The position numbers and the translations under genes were made by a program. From the NCBI GenBank assembly GCA_000934455.1, contig KN890497.1, forward strand, positions 8,406-29,722: 21,317 nucleotides of DNA, written 5' to 3'. The notes under the pieces are model-generated. The model saw nothing but the letters and a program-made list of their open reading frames with translations, did not search any database and was not told where the DNA came from. Positions 9,684 to 19,334 of the stretch are shown piece by piece. Numbering within the stretch: position 1 is the first letter of the stretch; each line of letters starts with the position of its first letter. The DNA is from Apostichopus parvimensis (lineage: Eukaryota; Echinodermata; Holothuroidea; Aspidochirotida; Stichopodidae).

Positions 9684-9741
9684 CTGTGCAAAAATTGTGA
9701 TCAAACTGGTTATTTATTTATAATTTATGGTTGTTATTTCA

Positions 9742-10640
9742 AAGTGAAAAACAAATTACGGGAAGCGAAACTTGCATGGCTATATATAGATGAGATCTTT
9801 GTGTAGGTAATGGCTATAAATAGATGCGATCTAAGTGTAGGTAATGGCTATATATAGATGCGATCTAAGAAGTGAAAAACAAATTACGGGAAGCGAAACT
9901 TGCATGGCTATATATAGATGAGATCTTTGTGTAGGTAATGGCTATAAATAGATGCGATCTAAGTGTAGGTAATGGCTATATATAGATGCGATCTAAGTGT
10001 AGGTAATGGCTATATATAGATGCGATCTAAGTGTAGGTAATGNNNNNNNNNNNNNNNNNNNNNNNNNNNNNNNNNNNNNNNNNNNNNNNNNNNNNNNNNN
10101 NNNNNNNNNNNNNNNNNNNNNNNNNNNNNNNNNNNNNNNNNNNNNNNNNNNNNNNNNNNNNNNNNNNNNNNNNNNNNNNNNNNNNNNNNNNNNNNNNNNN
10201 NNNNNNNNNNNNNNNNNNNNNNNNNNNNNNNNNNNNNNNNNNNNNNNNNNNNNNNNNNNNNNNNNNNNNNNNNNNNNNNNNNNNNNNNNNNNNNNNNNNN
10301 NNNNNNNNNNNNNNNNNNNNNNNNNNNNNNNNNNNNNNNNNNNNNNNNNNNNNNNNNNNNNNNNNNNNNNNNNNNNNNNNNNNNNNNNNNNNNNNNNNNN
10401 NNNNNNNNNNNNNNNNNNNNNNNNNNNNNNNNNNNNNNNNNNNNNNNNNNNNNNNNNNNNNNNNNNNNNNNNNNNNNNNNNNNNNNNNNNNNNNNNNNNN
10501 NNNNNNNNNNNNNNNNNNNNNNNNNNNNNNNNNNNNNNNNNNATAGATGCGATCTAAGTGTAGGTAATGGCTATATATAGATGCGATCTAAGTGTAGGTA
10601 ATGGCTATATATAGATGCGATCTAAGTGTAGGTAATGGTC
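9742..10640. repeat. 34-bp satellite array interrupted by a gap
   Basis: Head-to-tail 34-base units (GGCTATATATAGATGCGATC followed by TAAGTGTAGGTAAT) occupy both sides of the N stretch. A larger block of about 128 bases starting AAGTGAAAAACAAATTACGG occurs twice (about 9742 and 9870), including the satellite's variant first unit with GAGATCTTTG. The last units at 10543-10638 are almost identical. The array is therefore a young tandem expansion, and its real copy number is hidden by the gap. Confidence 0.95.
10043..10542. other. Assembly gap of 500 N
   Basis: Exactly 500 N lie inside the 34-bp satellite. A round number suggests a placeholder rather than a measured gap. Open frames reported across it are meaningless. 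Confidence 0.98.
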
Positions 10641-10830
10641 TGTAAATATGTACAACTTAAGCTTGCAAATAATTAATCGTGTCTATCTCCCTTTCAAAAC
10701 ACGGTATTTGCAGTACTGATGAAACAAAGAAACAACGAATATAGGGGAAAATATCGCTCCAAACTTGATAAATCTATTTAGTTGTTAGTATAGTTGACGA
10801 GAAGCAAACGAAAAAAAAAATGCAATATAC

Positions 10831-10991
10831 CTGCATCCAAGGATTGGTGTCATTGTCTAACGGTCGCCACCACCTAGCACCATCGAGCACTGCATACTCC
10901 GGCAGGTAATTGATGGAATGGTAACTAGATGCTGAGACTTCTACCTCAAACCGGGTCTCTTTTCCAAGTCCCATGGGTAAAGGACAATCGT
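10831..10991 (-). CDS. Exon: F5/8C domain 1, first part
   Basis: This 161-base exon enters in phase 1 and leaves in phase 0 (acceptor CTATATGCAG, donor GCAG|GTATAT). It encodes DDCPLPMGLGKE, then VSASSYHSINYLPEY, then GARWWRPLDNDTNPWMQ. This is the start of a discoidin (F5/8 type C) domain: an initial Cys, Pro-Leu-Gly-Met-like, an Ala-Ser-Ser segment, a Trp-rich turn, and the WMQ strand that precedes the hydrophobic V-x-L/F. F5/8C domains are beta-barrels that bind phospholipid, glycans or proteins at the cell surface. Confidence 0.92.
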
Positions 10992-11719
10992 CTGCATATA
11001 GTAAGATACAAATCCATTGAAGTATTGGAAATGTGTACATAGAGGAAGACATTTACTAGCATGCTAGGCAGCGTATTCAGATTAAAAGGTGTAGACGATG
11101 AGTTATAAGGAGAAGCACGTAGATTCTTGAACATATCTACTAGAAGAATCAATAAATAAATTAATCAATAGATAGCGGACTAGCTACCAATTCCCGAATC
11201 AAAGAGCATATTGGGAGTAACATAAAATACACACGTCGAACACATGCTGGTCTCGGCCCCTTAACGTGGACCAAAACTACCTAATATAGGTAGTAACCTG
11301 TGGCCAGATGTTAATGAAGTCTGTTATACAGAGGGGGTGGGGTGGGGGGGGGGGGGGGGGTAATTTAAGCGAATTCTCATGTATCGGGATGTATCGGGGT
11401 CTGGATTCTGCCCCCCCCCCCCCGTTGATAGGATTATACCTGGTTGGCCTAGTACCGGAATGGTGAAGTCAACATCATCATGGCCATGTATAAATAACTT
11501 TCGTTACATGATACAGATAGTTTTATTGGAAACAAATGTTGAATTTTGGGTCGCCTCTTATTTTCATAAGTTGTGACATTTTTCTTTGTGTAAACGGATA
11601 CAAATGAGAATGCCTCGCGCATATTTGAAAACATACACAAACACAAACGTAAACTCGATCAGAGAGTGGGTCTACTTCATCAACCGAAGTTGACACCAAT
11701 GCCAGGACTGTTTACTTAC
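10992..11719 (-). other. Intron between linker exon and F5/8C-1
   Basis: This phase-1 intron of 728 bases holds a G-rich run (about 11330-11360, including at least 17 consecutive G) and, about 50 bases on, a run of 13 C (11411-11423). The two could pair or form quadruplex-type structures. Nothing else is seen. Confidence 0.7.
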
Positions 11720-11752
11720 CTGGGAGATTGGGTTCGACAAATGCATCGCATA
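11720..11752 (-). CDS. Exon: 33-base linker microexon
   Basis: This 33-base phase 1-1 exon has an excellent acceptor (ATTTCTTTTACAG) and donor (CCAG|GTAAGT). It encodes CDAFVEPNLP, with the preceding split codon becoming Ile after the PAN exon. It links the PAN domain to the first F5/8C domain and supplies one Cys. Because it is a multiple of three and symmetric in phase, it could be skipped without changing the frame. The short length would hide it from most gene finders. Confidence 0.8.
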
Positions 11753-12677
11753 CTGTAAAAGAAATAAAACAAATCGTTGTAACCCCGCCTGTTGTGTGTA
11801 TGCATAATCGATCAAATCTTCAACAATATAACAAACTCAATTAACATACTGACTGTAAGTTTACAAGCCTTTTGCAGTTTTCTAGTCCATAAGGATGAAG
11901 TTTACTGGATAAAAACCATCAGAGAGTCCAATCAAACTAAAGGAAAGAGGGCATGATCGAAAATATAAGGAATAGAAAAATGTATTTTAATATAAATACT
12001 GGCAGCTATAGATTAATAACATTCCAATTCAGTTTTCGTATAATGTAACTCTAAAAGCTCACACGTTGAACAAATGATAACAGCATAAAAAAAATATCCA
12101 AGGTATTACAGATTAAAACCAGGGCGTGACGTCGTGGCCTTCACATAAGATCCTAATTAAGTTTGTGATGATACTTGGTTTGTCACACGATTGACTCATT
12201 ACGGGGTATGAACGAGAAGTTCTTATACAATGTGATTTACTCCCACGGAAGAGCACAAGAGAATTGAAGATGTGCTTTACACTCTCGAAAGCTATATAAA
12301 GATAATGCTTTACTATTGTCTGGACTATAATATTACTTTTATCTGGAAACGTGTATTTTCGTTCAATTGTAAACAAGGATGCTTCTAATACGCCAGGCTC
12401 TTGAAAGCAATTTGTAAAACTTCGGTTCCGGATCCTCTTGAGGGTGTGTTTAATTACTAATGAAATTATCAGCTTTCTCTGCGTTATAACGTAACTCCGC
12501 CAAATAAAGTATGATCGTGATGGGATGACTAAACATTTACCCTAAATCGAATTAGTACTTTAGCTTCCTTTCCTTTCTTATATTAAGTTAAACTTTAAAG
12601 GAATGCCATGATGAAGTATGTAATGAAGTTGTCTACAGCAAATTGTTCCGGGAACTTAAACTTGACGAGTGAGAGTA

Positions 12678-12879
12678 TGGAACGCCAAAAAGTTCAGCAA
12701 TGTACGATGTTTATGTAACAAATACGATGATGATGTAAAAAATAATGTAGAAACTTACGATGATGATTTGATAACTAGGATGATGATGATGTAATAACAT
12801 AGGATGATGATGTATATTTTTACATCATCATCGTATACGTTTTACGTCATCGCATATTGCTGACCCTTTTGGCGTTCCT
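12678..12879. mobile_element. Foldback MITE with long terminal inverted repeats
   Basis: The left arm (GGAACGCCAAAAAGTTCAGC, followed by AATGTACGATG) is repeated as its reverse complement at the right end (GCTGACCCTTTTGGCGTTCC). Similarity extends inward for about 70 bases through a GATGATGATGT block to a hairpin centre near 12810-12835. Internally the element has three further GATGATGATG-type blocks. A TA dinucleotide lies just outside each end, consistent with a TA target duplication as in Tc1/mariner-type MITEs. It has no coding capacity. Confidence 0.8.
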
Positions 12880-13489
12880 TATTCCGGCACGCTAACATAT
12901 AACTGACAACTATGTGACAACTTACGAGTTGATACTTGGCTTCACTAGCAGGTTAAAAAAAAAGGTCATAAGAAGTTTAGAATACATCGACTTGATTTTG
13001 ACAGTTAAAGACAAGTGTACCTATACTGGCAAACACGATTCAGTGTTATCGATACTGACCCAGACATGATTTTACACCGTAACTCTGTAGAGAAAACTGA
13101 CAAATAGTTCGAATAGAGAGGCGGGGGAAAGCACCCAAATAGTGTAAGCCCGAATCGAGGACATATGCAGCTATTTCCTTGTTCTAAATACATTCGACCT
13201 TTTTTAACGGGTGTCTTCTGTAATCCAGCAGTTAACATAGTCTTCACCGTATATACAACGCAACGTTTACATCCTTAGATCAACATATTTTGACTAAGGA
13301 TGTCTTTAATGTTTTAAATTCGTGTGGCAATACCTATAAATGTGGCATTTCCATTTGATATTATCATCTCATCACTCCCATTGGGAGGATGAGATATTGT
13401 ACTTCCTTTGTCATTTGGGCCATATACAGCTACGTCAGTTGCCATAGCAACATTTGTCATGATAATAGTTAATTTTCCTAAGTATCTAC

Positions 13490-14000
13490 TCTCGGGGGGT
13501 CACCCATGGTGGGTTCCCCCAGGTGACCGGAAGTCCATGACTGTGGGAGGGGTCAAAACGTGTCCGTGTGTATGGCCATGTGTATTGCTTTGCTATAACT
13601 CACTACATTGACAAGGAACCGTCACATGTATAATGTAAATGTCAAGTACTACCAAAATATGTGGTTGCCATGGGAACCGAGGTAAAAAGGTCATTTGGTT
13701 AATGGTCAAATTTACATTTTTAGCGCAATTTTGTGTCGGAAACTCCTCCTAAAAGTCTAGGCCGATTTTCGTCAGACGTTTTGGGTAGGTGCCCCATGGT
13801 GGGAACTTGTGTCTCGAAGATCCCCGGAACCAAAGGTCAGAGGTCAAATTAAGTGAAAATCGGTCAATTTTATTTAACCCAATGGAAAAACATTGAATTG
13901 ACATGGAACCTTAACAGATATATAACGAGAATGTCAAGTGCTATCAAAACATGTTGTTGTCATGGTAACCGAGGTCATATAGATCAAATGTATATTTTTA
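13490..14000. repeat. Dispersed repeat, copy B, internally duplicated
   Basis: This stretch contains GTGACCGGAAGTCCATGACT, TCTAGGCCGATTTTCGTC, GGTGCCCCATGGTGGGAACT and related blocks, which recur in the same order in diverged form at 7076-7320. It is also internally duplicated: an ATTGACAAGGAACC-to-GGAACCGAGGT segment at 13604-13685 reappears at 13895-13978. I see no coding capacity or terminal repeats and cannot name the family. It lies in the intron between the PAN and linker exons. Confidence 0.65.
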
Positions 14001-14062
14001 GTGTAGTTTTGCTGTAGGGGAGATATGCAACTCCGTGGATTGCCCTTTTGTTATTATTTTTT

Positions 14063-14229
14063 ATCTCGTAACTGTAAGAATTCAATACGGTAGTGTGTGT
14101 TTGAAACAACTTACTTGCATCTCGCAACTGTAAGAATTCAATACGGTAGTGTGTGTTTGAAACAACTTACTTGCATCTCGCAACTGTAAGAATTCAATAC
14201 GGTAGTGTGTGTTTGAAACAACTTACTTG
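14063..14229. repeat. 56-bp tandem triplication covering the PAN exon 5' splice site
   Basis: Three head-to-tail copies of 56 bases start at about 14063, 14119 and 14175, nearly identical, with one visible substitution in the first (CTCGTAAC against CTCGCAAC). Each copy ends with ACTTACTT on the plus strand, which is AAGTAAGT, a strong 5' splice site, on the minus strand. The copy at 14221-14229 is the splice site joined to the PAN exon and includes its last three bases. The others are at about 14165-14173 and 14109-14117. On the minus strand each unit also has TTCTTACAG, which resembles an acceptor, 13 bases before the next donor. Confidence 0.92.
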
Positions 14230-14505
14230 TGTCGATTCTTGTAAAAAGATCGATGGAAATGCCGGAGGATAAATTGTTTGAAAGATCAAGAGAGTAGATA
14301 TTCTCTGATGTTAAGATGCAGAGTCGATCAGTGAACGGCCACACTTCTCGATACTCGAATCCTCTACAGACGAAAGCTGTCTGTACGAGGCATTGTTGAG
14401 CACAGTCCTCGGCAGTAATCTCGTAGCCTTCAATATACTGAGTGTTATGACCGGGAATGTACACTTCCTCAAGTCGTCGAAATGACTTTAGAGCATCGGT
14501 CTTAC
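14227..14505 (-). CDS. Exon: PAN/apple domain
   Basis: This 279-base phase 1-1 exon starts after TTTGATATAG and ends at ACAA|GTAAGT. It encodes one PAN/apple module: FRRLEEVYIPGHNTQYIEG, then EDCAQQCLVQTAFVCRGFEY, then RLCILTSEN. The four core cysteines follow the PAN pattern of Cys-x3-Cys, Phe-x-Cys-x-x-Phe-x-Tyr, and Cys-x-Leu. PAN modules bind proteins or carbohydrate, and occur in plasminogen, hepatocyte growth factor and coagulation factor XI. There they precede or replace kringles, whereas here PAN follows two kringles. Its donor lies in a 56-bp triplication that supplies two further copies of the 5' splice site. Confidence 0.93.
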
Positions 14506-16642
14506 CTATATCAAAAGATAACAAAAAATAACCTTATTTCACTTTATATAGACTGTTGCCAGGGTAACTAGCTTCCGTTATAGAACAAAACGAAGGTGAT
14601 GACATAAAAAGAACTTAAAAGAGTTAAAGAAAAGAACAAACAATGACAATAACACTAAAAGTGACACAAAGATGTAAACCTTCAATTAATGAGGAGAGGG
14701 ACAAATGTCGATGCTTTTGAAGTTAATTAGTTTTACTATGATTATTTATGGTATCTTTTATGATGAGTGACGATAACTATGATGAACATGAAAATAAACA
14801 TATACAATAAGCATATACATGCAATGCAACATTTAATGATAGAGACATTTGTTAGTATTTCCGAAATCTCTAAACAATAAAAGTGTCTTAGAATAGCTGT
14901 ATGAACGTTTTACCAGTTACTCAAAACGCTCTTATGTTAAAACAAGCGAAGTAAAATGGACAAGTAATGAACGAATTTGGTTCAGTTGTCAAGACTTTGA
15001 CTCCCACGTGCACATTCTTGTGCATTAGCACTCATCTCTCCAAAAAACTTTGAAACTTATCGCTTCTTCTTCTTCATTATTTGATCCGAATGTCCTAAAA
15101 TGTTACGGGGCTTTAGTATCGAATTGCATCAATAATTTACCCAAATCAAATGAAAAAAACACGGATTAAAATTTCAAATGTCAATCAATTACATGGTACC
15201 TTTAAATGTATGAAAATATGTCAATAGATTTAATTACATATTTAAGTAGAATGAAAATGTTGCTTATTATTATGAAATCCCCCATTATGAAATCCCCCAT
15301 GAAATCCTCCATTGAGGGCTCCTATGGAAAGCAGTGCTTCTGCACTGAGCAGGACTACCCTCATTAAAGATGACAATAATAAAAAACCCTCATTAAAGAT
15401 GACAATAATAAAAAATAAAAATAAAGTCAATTAACTTAAATATTCATGCAAACTATGACAAATTAATTCGATATTTAGGGTAATACTTAGTTCATTTGGT
15501 CTCCAAAATTTCCAAATACATCATCTAATCGAATTATATATACATTCAAACTGATTAGAGAATATAAAAAGTTAGACCTCACATTGAACTTATATAACCT
15601 TTAATTAAATGAAGGCTATATTATTCGTTAATTGGAGGTGGTGCTAATAACTGACATATAGTGAATGTTAGAAAGAAACTGCGGTAATAACAAACAGAAT
15701 ATTATGCAGCATGTTTTTTAATCTTTAGGGAGGTGGCTATATAACGCAAACGTATGAAGAATACATGCATAACTTATGTATATTAGTATATTGGTAGACA
15801 TTATTCTGTAAGTCAGTTCAACACAGTTTACATAAGTTGCTAAATTATCTCATCCAGTCGCTTTTATTATTTGACATCCAAACAACTTTTTTTTTTCTCT
15901 TTCTTTTATATTTTATGATCATATAATTACTTCCACGAATGATCAACCACCAAGCGCAATGAAGCTTGAAAATGCGCAGGCGCCGTAAGTTCATAACAGC
16001 ATGAAACAATTGGTTGTAAACATCGCTAATAACTTGGTCGGTAAAAATAGGCTTAAACGAAAGATTAGAGTAGCCAAGTCTTTATTTGAAAGAAAATGGT
16101 CAGGATACTTGAAATAGCCTTGGGCATACCATCATTTGTTTGTTCTTTGCATTTAGCTCAACGTAGCTTTAACAAAATTGTGTATATTGTAATAATACAT
16201 ATATAATGTTGAGCAGTTGGAAGATAAAGCTTAATCAATACCATATTGGCATACCACGAAGGGACATTCCGGCAACTTTCTGTGATGTAGTTTATGCATA
16301 CGCCCTATACTTGTTTTACGTGCAAATTATTGCATCGTTTCTCGCGACTGGTTATATATAAAGCATGAAAGTACATGAAGAACTTGTTATGATAAATTTG
16401 ATATAAAGTCTTGGAAATGATCAATTTTCGCACCCACACCTTGCTCTCTTTCTTTTTCTCCTTCTCTCTCAAATTGGCCGACCAATAAAGCAATCAAATT
16501 TCATTTCCACTAAATTAACTTGAATCCATTAAAGCCACTTAACAGTACTCATCTCTTTCAAGAACAATTCTTTAATCACTGCGAAGTCATTATTTGACAT
16601 TTATTTCTCTTTATGAAAAGAAAGAACGAAAGTAACCCTTAC
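14506..16642 (-). other. Intron between kringle 2 and PAN exon
   Basis: This phase-1 intron of 2137 bases is very AT-rich. Apart from the short duplications at about 15270-15420, I see no exon, recognisable transposon or RNA gene in it. Confidence 0.75.
15268..15416. repeat. Short local duplications
   Basis: Two small tandem repeats lie side by side. One is three variants of a GAAATCCCCCATTAT-like unit (about 15269-15315). The other is a direct duplication of about 30 bases beginning ACCCTCATTAAAGATGAC (about 15356-15416). A minus-strand open frame of about 60 codons here reads Gly-Gly-Phe-His repeats only because of the first tandem repeat. Confidence 0.75.
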
Positions 16643-16753
16643 ATTGGTCGATTCTGCAATAGTCCTGTAATACATCACCGGTTATTCGATGAATATAATA
16701 ACACCATGGTAACGTGGAGTCGTCTGGATTTCGGCAGTAGTTTTTTTGCAAAT
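16643..16753 (-). CDS. Exon: kringle 2, C-terminal half
   Basis: This 111-base phase 1-1 exon has the acceptor AATTCATGTAG and the strong donor T|GTAAGG. It encodes [21 protein letters not shown] and DYCRIDQ, textbook kringle signatures (NYCRNPD, PWCY, YCRI-x-x-C). The sixth Cys codon is split: T is the last base here, and GT opens the PAN exon at 14505. This junction independently supports splicing kringle 2 directly to the PAN domain. Confidence 0.93.
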
Positions 16754-17029
16754 CTACATGAATTAGGAAATAAAAATTAACGTTAGTTCTGCAGAGTGTG
16801 TGGTTGAAAATAATATACAAACCAAGTAAAAGTTATCCATTGAGTTGCACCCTCAAATTGGTGGTTTATAAATATATCATCACGGAGGCAAATCGTGATA
16901 TATACACACCAAGATTCAAGTACGTGAGAATTATCATTCAGGAGCAATTTAACACACCTTTTATGAAACTTTCAACTCCATTAACTTGATGACTATTTGT
17001 TGCAAGGTTTCGAGATTTAAATGTTGACC

Positions 17030-18600
17030 TCTCACATATGACGTCATAAATTCATGAGGTAATGCGATCAATGCCCTTCAGGCATCACTCCACTTAAAAT
17101 TCACCATCCGGGGATTGACGAAGACTTCGCGCAACACTTTGTTTAGGCACAAATTTGGCAGTTTTACACATCATTTAGGGCTGGCATATTAGCACACATC
17201 CACTGCCGGATATCACTATAATGTAGGACTCAATTTGATCCACGGGGACTATACCTCTCTTAGAAGTGTTATATACTGTTGCGTGTCGTCGGCATAACAT
17301 CTAGTTTAACCCATAACGGAGTATAGTTTCTTCAAGGGGGATTGTGTATAGACTAAATTAGACCGGTTCCTGTGTGGGACAAGTGCCACAGCCTCCGACA
17401 CGACCGATCCAATACTCACACGCTGCATTCTACCCGTAAGATATGAACTGAATCATTCAAACACCGATGATATTCCAAACCGATGACACAACCCGTGTAA
17501 AAGTATAGTATGATCGATCGTGTCGAAAGGCACCTTTAAATCTCATTAACTTAGGATGACATCACTATGCCGATCCAGAGCACTTAACACGTCATTGTGC
17601 ACGATTTCTAAGAAGTGCAGTTTCCGTTCAAAGACCTTCCAGGTATAAGCTGATTGACATTTAGCATAAAGGTCATTTTGCCTTAAAGATACGCATTCAG
17701 TTGTTTGAACACGGATTTCTCAATAAGCTTAGCAAGGAATGATAAATTGGATATAGGGCGGGTTATTATCTAGATCACATATTTTTTTTTTCAACAGCGG
17801 ATGGATTATAGCTTGTTTGCGGGTTTCGGGAAATTTTGCCCCAACCTCATAGATAAGTTAATATATCAGTAACAATCGGGACAACTTCATCAATACAATG
17901 ATTCAACAGAGAGACTAGAAGAGGATCGAGAACACAATATTTTGGTGGACACACCTTGATCAGATTTGTAACAAAGTAATGTGAGACAGGCTCCAACGTG
18001 TCGAACCCTAAGGAAGTTGACTGTTATGGTCAACAGGCATTACAAGTGGGAGACTTTCTCTGATTTTGAATATTTATAATATTTTAATTTCACAGTTGCA
18101 ACATGAGGCAAAATAGAGGTAATTAAGTTCTTTGAACCTATTTGTCAATGAGGCTAAACAGTGTGTTTTGGTCTGCGTTCGCAATTTCTGTCACGTTGAT
18201 AATCTGCATGGGTGTCATTCAACAGTTTGCGTATAAACCTTTGGCAGCGTTGAAAATTTCACGACGGACTTCTAGTCCAGTTGAACGCCGAATCCTCTCC
18301 AATGTACGCAAGTCACGGCGCACTTCGAGTAACGGATCGGAAAACCACGGAGCCCTCGGTTTATCGAGAAACGATTTCGTGATAGGTGGGGCCAGATCAT
18401 TAATGATATAGATTTCAGTTCACTGTTGTATTGATTGACCAAGTCAGAAATACAGGGGTCACTAAGAGACAATGGGGGTATGAGCCCAGAGAGTGACAAC
18501 TTTACTTTTTCTTGTAGAACATCGATGTTAATGTCATTCAATATCCGAGAGGTACGATAGATCATAGAAGTGACGTGTAAATTAGCAAGTCGACAATCTA
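17030..18600 (-). mobile_element. Decayed CR1/L2-clade non-LTR retrotransposon (reverse transcriptase part)
   Basis: The minus strand carries fragments typical of the linker and reverse transcriptase of CR1/L2-like LINEs, broken by many stops and frameshifts. From high to low coordinate these are: an RAPWFSDPLL-type segment followed by EVRREIFNAAKGLY (18415-18230); PPKYCVLDPLL (17918-17949); remnants of the PISNLSFL region and the LIEKSVFKQLN-like region (about 17690-17760); FDTIDH (about 17510-17528); and the catalytic YADDTQ motif (about 17280-17299). The order is correct for one element. No intact endonuclease region or 3' tail is visible, and the boundaries are approximate. The element sits inside the intron that splits kringle 2, in the same orientation as the gene, and cannot make an active enzyme. 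Confidence 0.85.
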
Positions 18601-18791
18601 CTACAACTCGTCTTTTTCTTCAGGATCACCGTACGATCGATTTATTTGAAACTACGGAGTATGCACTGGAGAGCCGATGTTACCGTTTAATTCCTAACAT
18701 TTAATCATAGTGTTACAGATGATTATTTTGAAAACAGAAGGAAGAACATAATGGACGTCCTTGCTTATTTAATATTAAACACCTTGCTTAC

Positions 18792-18926
18792 CGTTACTAG
18801 GATATAAATCAGGATTGATAGGAAGACTGTAGTTGTTTTTCCAGTCCAGGCAGATATGTCCGGAAAGTGTGTACAGTGCGTTGTCTCTGTAGGTCGTTCC
18901 ATTACCCTCGACACATCCACTGTGTG
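18792..18926 (-). CDS. Exon: kringle 2, N-terminal half
   Basis: This 135-base phase 1-1 exon has the acceptor ACGCTTTTAG and the strong donor ACG|GTAAGC. It encodes SGCVEGNGTTYRD, then GHICLDWKNN and a segment ending NPDLYPSN. The first and second cysteines are 21 residues apart, exactly the kringle norm. The sequence matches the family pattern of Cys, acidic-Gly-x-Gly, Tyr-Arg, Cys, Trp. It lies downstream of the kringle 1 C-terminal exon after a 291-base intron. Of the two kringles, this is the canonical one. Confidence 0.93.
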
Positions 18927-19217
18927 CTAAAAGCGTAACATGAAAGAACATTAGCTGCATGGATTGAACTTATTTTCCACAAAGTCCTTGCAGAATACGC
19001 CAATAGATTGCGTGTTGAGCAGGATGTGGTGTATTTTGATAACTCATCCAATGAACCTAGTTTTATCAGTGCAGCAAACAATACATTACGACCTTCTTGC
19101 AAATCGCAGTCAAAACAAGAACGGGTTATTCTTGTTGTTGCGTTCATAGATGTGTACATATATATGGGTACCATGGCATACACGAAAAGCAAAAACACAT
19201 CCAATGGTTTTACTAAC

Positions 19218-19334
19218 CTTTGCATGGGGGTATTCTACAGTAGCCTAACACAGTCTCATTACGTTTGGTTGTGTAGAAACATTTGGCGCCTTTGTCATCT
19301 TGCTGCAAAATTCTGCAATAGTTTTCTGACAGAT
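19218..19334 (-). CDS. Exon: kringle 1, C-terminal half
   Basis: This 117-base phase 1-1 exon has the acceptor TTTCTTGAAAG and the donor AAAG|GTTAGT. It encodes LSENYCRILQQ, then KCFYTTKRN, then GYCRIPPCK, giving the third to sixth kringle cysteines. The near-universal Pro-Trp before the fourth Cys (PWCY/PWCF) is replaced by Ala-Lys (AKCFY), and the usual NPD after NYCR is replaced by ILQ. This kringle is therefore clearly derived, and its ligand pocket is probably not a classical lysine-binding site. The last base joins with the kringle 2 exon to make Ala. Confidence 0.9.

Larger units (their letters stand above)
9684..10830 (-). other. Intron within F5/8C-1 (contains satellite and assembly gap)
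   Basis: This phase-0 intron is dominated by the 34-bp satellite and a 500-N gap, so its true length is unknown. The 190 bases next to the upstream exon show nothing notable. Confidence 0.8.
11753..14226 (-). other. Intron between PAN exon and linker exon
   Basis: This phase-1 intron of 2474 bases contains the foldback MITE, dispersed repeat copy B and the 56-bp triplication. A weak exon-like piece near 13025-13090 was examined and not accepted, because its phase does not fit its neighbours. The rest shows nothing I can support. Confidence 0.75.

Noticed and set aside
10006..10557. Open frames of 168-183 codons across the N stretch
   Set aside because: They consist of undetermined bases in an assembly gap.
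13025..13090. Exon-like piece on the minus strand with a good acceptor (TTTTCTCTACAG) and a Cys-containing frame (RCKIMSGSV, NRVCQYR)
   Set aside because: The only nearby GT donor (AG|GTACAC) is weak and exits in phase 2, while the next exon needs phase 1. The PAN exon already joins the linker exon in phase, and the sequence matches no domain.
15242..15430. Minus-strand frame with Gly-Gly-Phe-His repeats and a hydrophobic start
   Set aside because: The peptide repeats come directly from a short tandem DNA repeat. There is no splice context, and it lies mid-intron.
18142..18411. Plus-strand open frame of 89 codons with a hydrophobic start
   Set aside because: It is the antisense of the LINE remnant (the region encoding the RAPWFSDP and VRREIFNAAKG-like motifs on the minus strand).
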